Below are positions 5,267 to 6,241 of a DNA stretch of 6,241 nucleotides, piece by piece. The translations under genes were made by a program, and so were the position numbers. The number at the start of each line of letters is the position of its first letter. The stretch's first letter is position 1. Below the pieces are notes generated by a model, which did not search any database, was not told where the DNA came from, and worked only from the letters and a program-made list of their open reading frames with translations. This DNA comes from an uncultured Alphaproteobacteria bacterium (lineage in GTDB: Bacteria; Pseudomonadota; Alphaproteobacteria; Rickettsiales; UBA1997). Location: positions 1 to 6,241 of the forward strand of contig CASFUN010000074.1 of NCBI GenBank assembly GCA_949298005.1, in the 5' to 3' direction.

Positions 5267-5948
5267 ATGGAGAAAATAGCAGCAAGAACTAGAATGGGGT
5301 TGCTGTGTTCCTATAATAATGGTGATATTAGACTAACTAGAGAAGGTATTTTAACAAAAAAAAAGTGTTCCAAATTATGAGTTAGGACAATTTTTATCAG
5401 ATATTAGTACAATTAAAGGTGGTTTAAATCAAGAAGACGAAATAAAACCAATAACCAAAAAACTTAAAAAGGAAGGATTTAAAGTTTCTACTGTTGAAGA
5501 TCTAACCAAAGCAGATTTTGATACAACAGACGATAGTTTTACATTAGTTCCGTTTAAATTAGTTGTTAAAGAAACGTCGTTAGCAACAAGCAAACGCCAC
5601 GAAGTTACAGCTATACTTTGCAAAGACTATAAAGTTTATATATTTGATACAGATGGGTATAATAAAAAATTTAGTGAAGAATTTAAAAAACACATAAAAA
5701 ATAGTTTTAGTGAAAAAATTCATTCAACTATGCAAAGTGGTATAGGACAAGTTAAAGTGCCAAAAATAGAAGTATCTTATATTAATAAGAACAAAATTCA
5801 AACTAAAGATGGTTGTACTTTTAATACTGTTAATTTTATTAATATTGCAAAGGATTGTGGAAGTTTTGAAGATCTGAGACAACAAATAGATTCAGGTGAA
5901 ATGCAATTTAAAGTAATGGCAGAAACATCAAGACAAATACAATCTTAG
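5267..5948 (+). pseudogene. Candidate clan CE cysteine protease/acetyltransferase effector, frameshifted at A9
   Basis: From ATG 5267 a frame reads MEKIAARTRMGLLCSYNN and ends LTKKKCSKL at TGA 5375. A second frame, open from 5355 to TAG 5946-5948, has no start of its own upstream of ATG 5730. Dropping one A from the nine at 5356-5364 joins them into 226 residues (...GILTKKSVPNYELGQFLSD...). The join carries His111 (KRHEVTAILC), Asp127 (VYIFDTDG), Gln178 and Cys183 (KIQTKDGCTFNTVNF). The H-x15-D spacing, and a Gln five residues before the Cys inside a hydrophobic helix start, match the catalytic layout of Ulp1/C48 and YopJ/C55 enzymes, which act on SUMO/ubiquitin or acetylate host proteins. 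There is no signal peptide, as expected of a secreted effector. The family call rests on motif pattern alone; the reading-frame continuity is much firmer. It may be a dying gene or one rescued by slippage. Confidence 0.55.
5356..5364 (+). repeat. Poly(A) tract of nine at the frame junction
   Basis: Nine consecutive A lie exactly where the upstream frame (from 5267) must switch to the downstream frame (from 5355). Eight A would make one continuous frame. Such runs are mutational hotspots, and in AT-rich endosymbionts are known sites of RNA polymerase slippage that restores some full-length product. Confidence 0.8.
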
Positions 5949-6241
5949 ACTGGTAATATTCAAATTATTGAAAATTTAGGAGCAGTTGCAGCAAATGCTG
6001 AAGCCAATGTTACTATACAAGGAACCAGAGAAGAGAGATATATGGAATTTAATCTTGGTAGTAGCAGATTCAAATGTCTCTTTCTCAGGATATAGCAGCA
6101 AAAAGGAATAGTTATATCAGCAGACCAGGATTAATTAAATCAATTGGAGTTCAAAGTGTTTTAGAAGCCATGCAACATCAAATTGAACTACCTGATAATA
6201 TTAAAACAGCAGTAAGACAACAACTAACACAGGTACAAACA
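5949..6241 (+). pseudogene. Downstream continuation of the effector-like locus, frameshifted, runs off the window
   Basis: After TAG 5946-5948 the same frame stays open for 48 codons (TGNIQIIENLGAVAANAEAN ... EERYMEFNLGSS...) to TAG 6093-6095. From about 6065 a different frame is open to the window edge (QIQMSLSQDIAAKRNSY, RPGLIKSIGVQSVLEAMQ, ... TAVRQQLTQVQT). The switch lies between 6065 and 6092. The ATG at 6074 could start the last frame but has no ribosome-binding site. Composition is Gln/Ala/Asn-rich and soluble, and no domain is recognised. If 5946 was CAG, as the flanking RQIQS/TGNIQ suggests, this is the C-terminal part of the protease-like protein. An independent partial gene from 6074 cannot be excluded. 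Confidence 0.45.

Noticed and set aside
5257..5292. Short frame from ATG 5257 overlapping the preceding TAA
   Set aside because: It stops after 11 codons; the frame from 5267 is the one that leads into the A run and the protease-like sequence.
5429..5623. 64-codon minus-strand frame
   Set aside because: It is antisense to the protease-like frame, whose motif pattern and length make the plus strand the coding one.
4859..6241. Stop-codon reassignment (TAA/TAG read as an amino acid) as an explanation for the interrupted frames
   Set aside because: xseA, lolC, thyA, trmD and the lipoprotein gene all end normally at TAA, and two of the lesions are frameshifts, so decay explains the data better.

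Overview
The window is a very AT-rich stretch of a Gram-negative bacterial chromosome. It has an outer-membrane porin ending in Phe, a LolC/E-type lipoprotein exporter and a lipobox protein. Low GC, conserved housekeeping genes in shuffled order, several broken reading frames and a decayed effector-like gene together suggest a reduced, host-associated alphaproteobacterium of the Rickettsiales type. The XseA segment GHEIDWT and CTTGAC-like -35 boxes fit that reading. The taxon is an inference; no rRNA is present.

Layout. Bases 2-289 are the 3' end of an OprO/OprP-like porin (+), overlapping tail to tail with xseA (266-1393, -). Just upstream of xseA on the same strand are tRNA-Asp(GTC) (1409-1485) and tRNA-Val(TAC) (1498-1574), with a promoter at 1589-1615, so tRNA-Val, tRNA-Asp and xseA probably form one transcript. 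thyA (1700-2478, +) has its own promoter but is broken by a one-base deletion in a T run near 1785. lolC/lolE (2518-3765, -) converges on thyA. From a compact divergent promoter region (3789-3822), a 44-residue lipoprotein gene (3848-3982) and trmD (3983-4702) run rightward, with stop and start codons directly abutting.

The right quarter (4859-6241) is accessory DNA. A good promoter and Shine-Dalgarno site introduce a reading frame that is interrupted by in-frame stops at 5030, 5255 and 5946, a shift at a run of nine A (5356-5364), and another shift near 6065-6092. The middle part (5267-5948), read through the A run, gives about 226 residues. It carries a His-Asp-Gln-Cys pattern (H111, D127, Q178, C183) spaced as in clan CE cysteine proteases/acetyltransferases (Ulp1/C48, YopJ/C55). 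This is the most interesting element: a probable host-targeted effector, now decaying or expressed through slippage.

Functional themes are the cell envelope (porin, LolC, small lipoprotein), DNA/RNA upkeep (XseA, ThyA, TrmD, two tRNAs) and a candidate host-interaction locus. No CRISPR array, insertion sequence, rRNA, riboswitch or convincing intrinsic terminator was seen. The only sizeable non-coding gap is 4703-4858.
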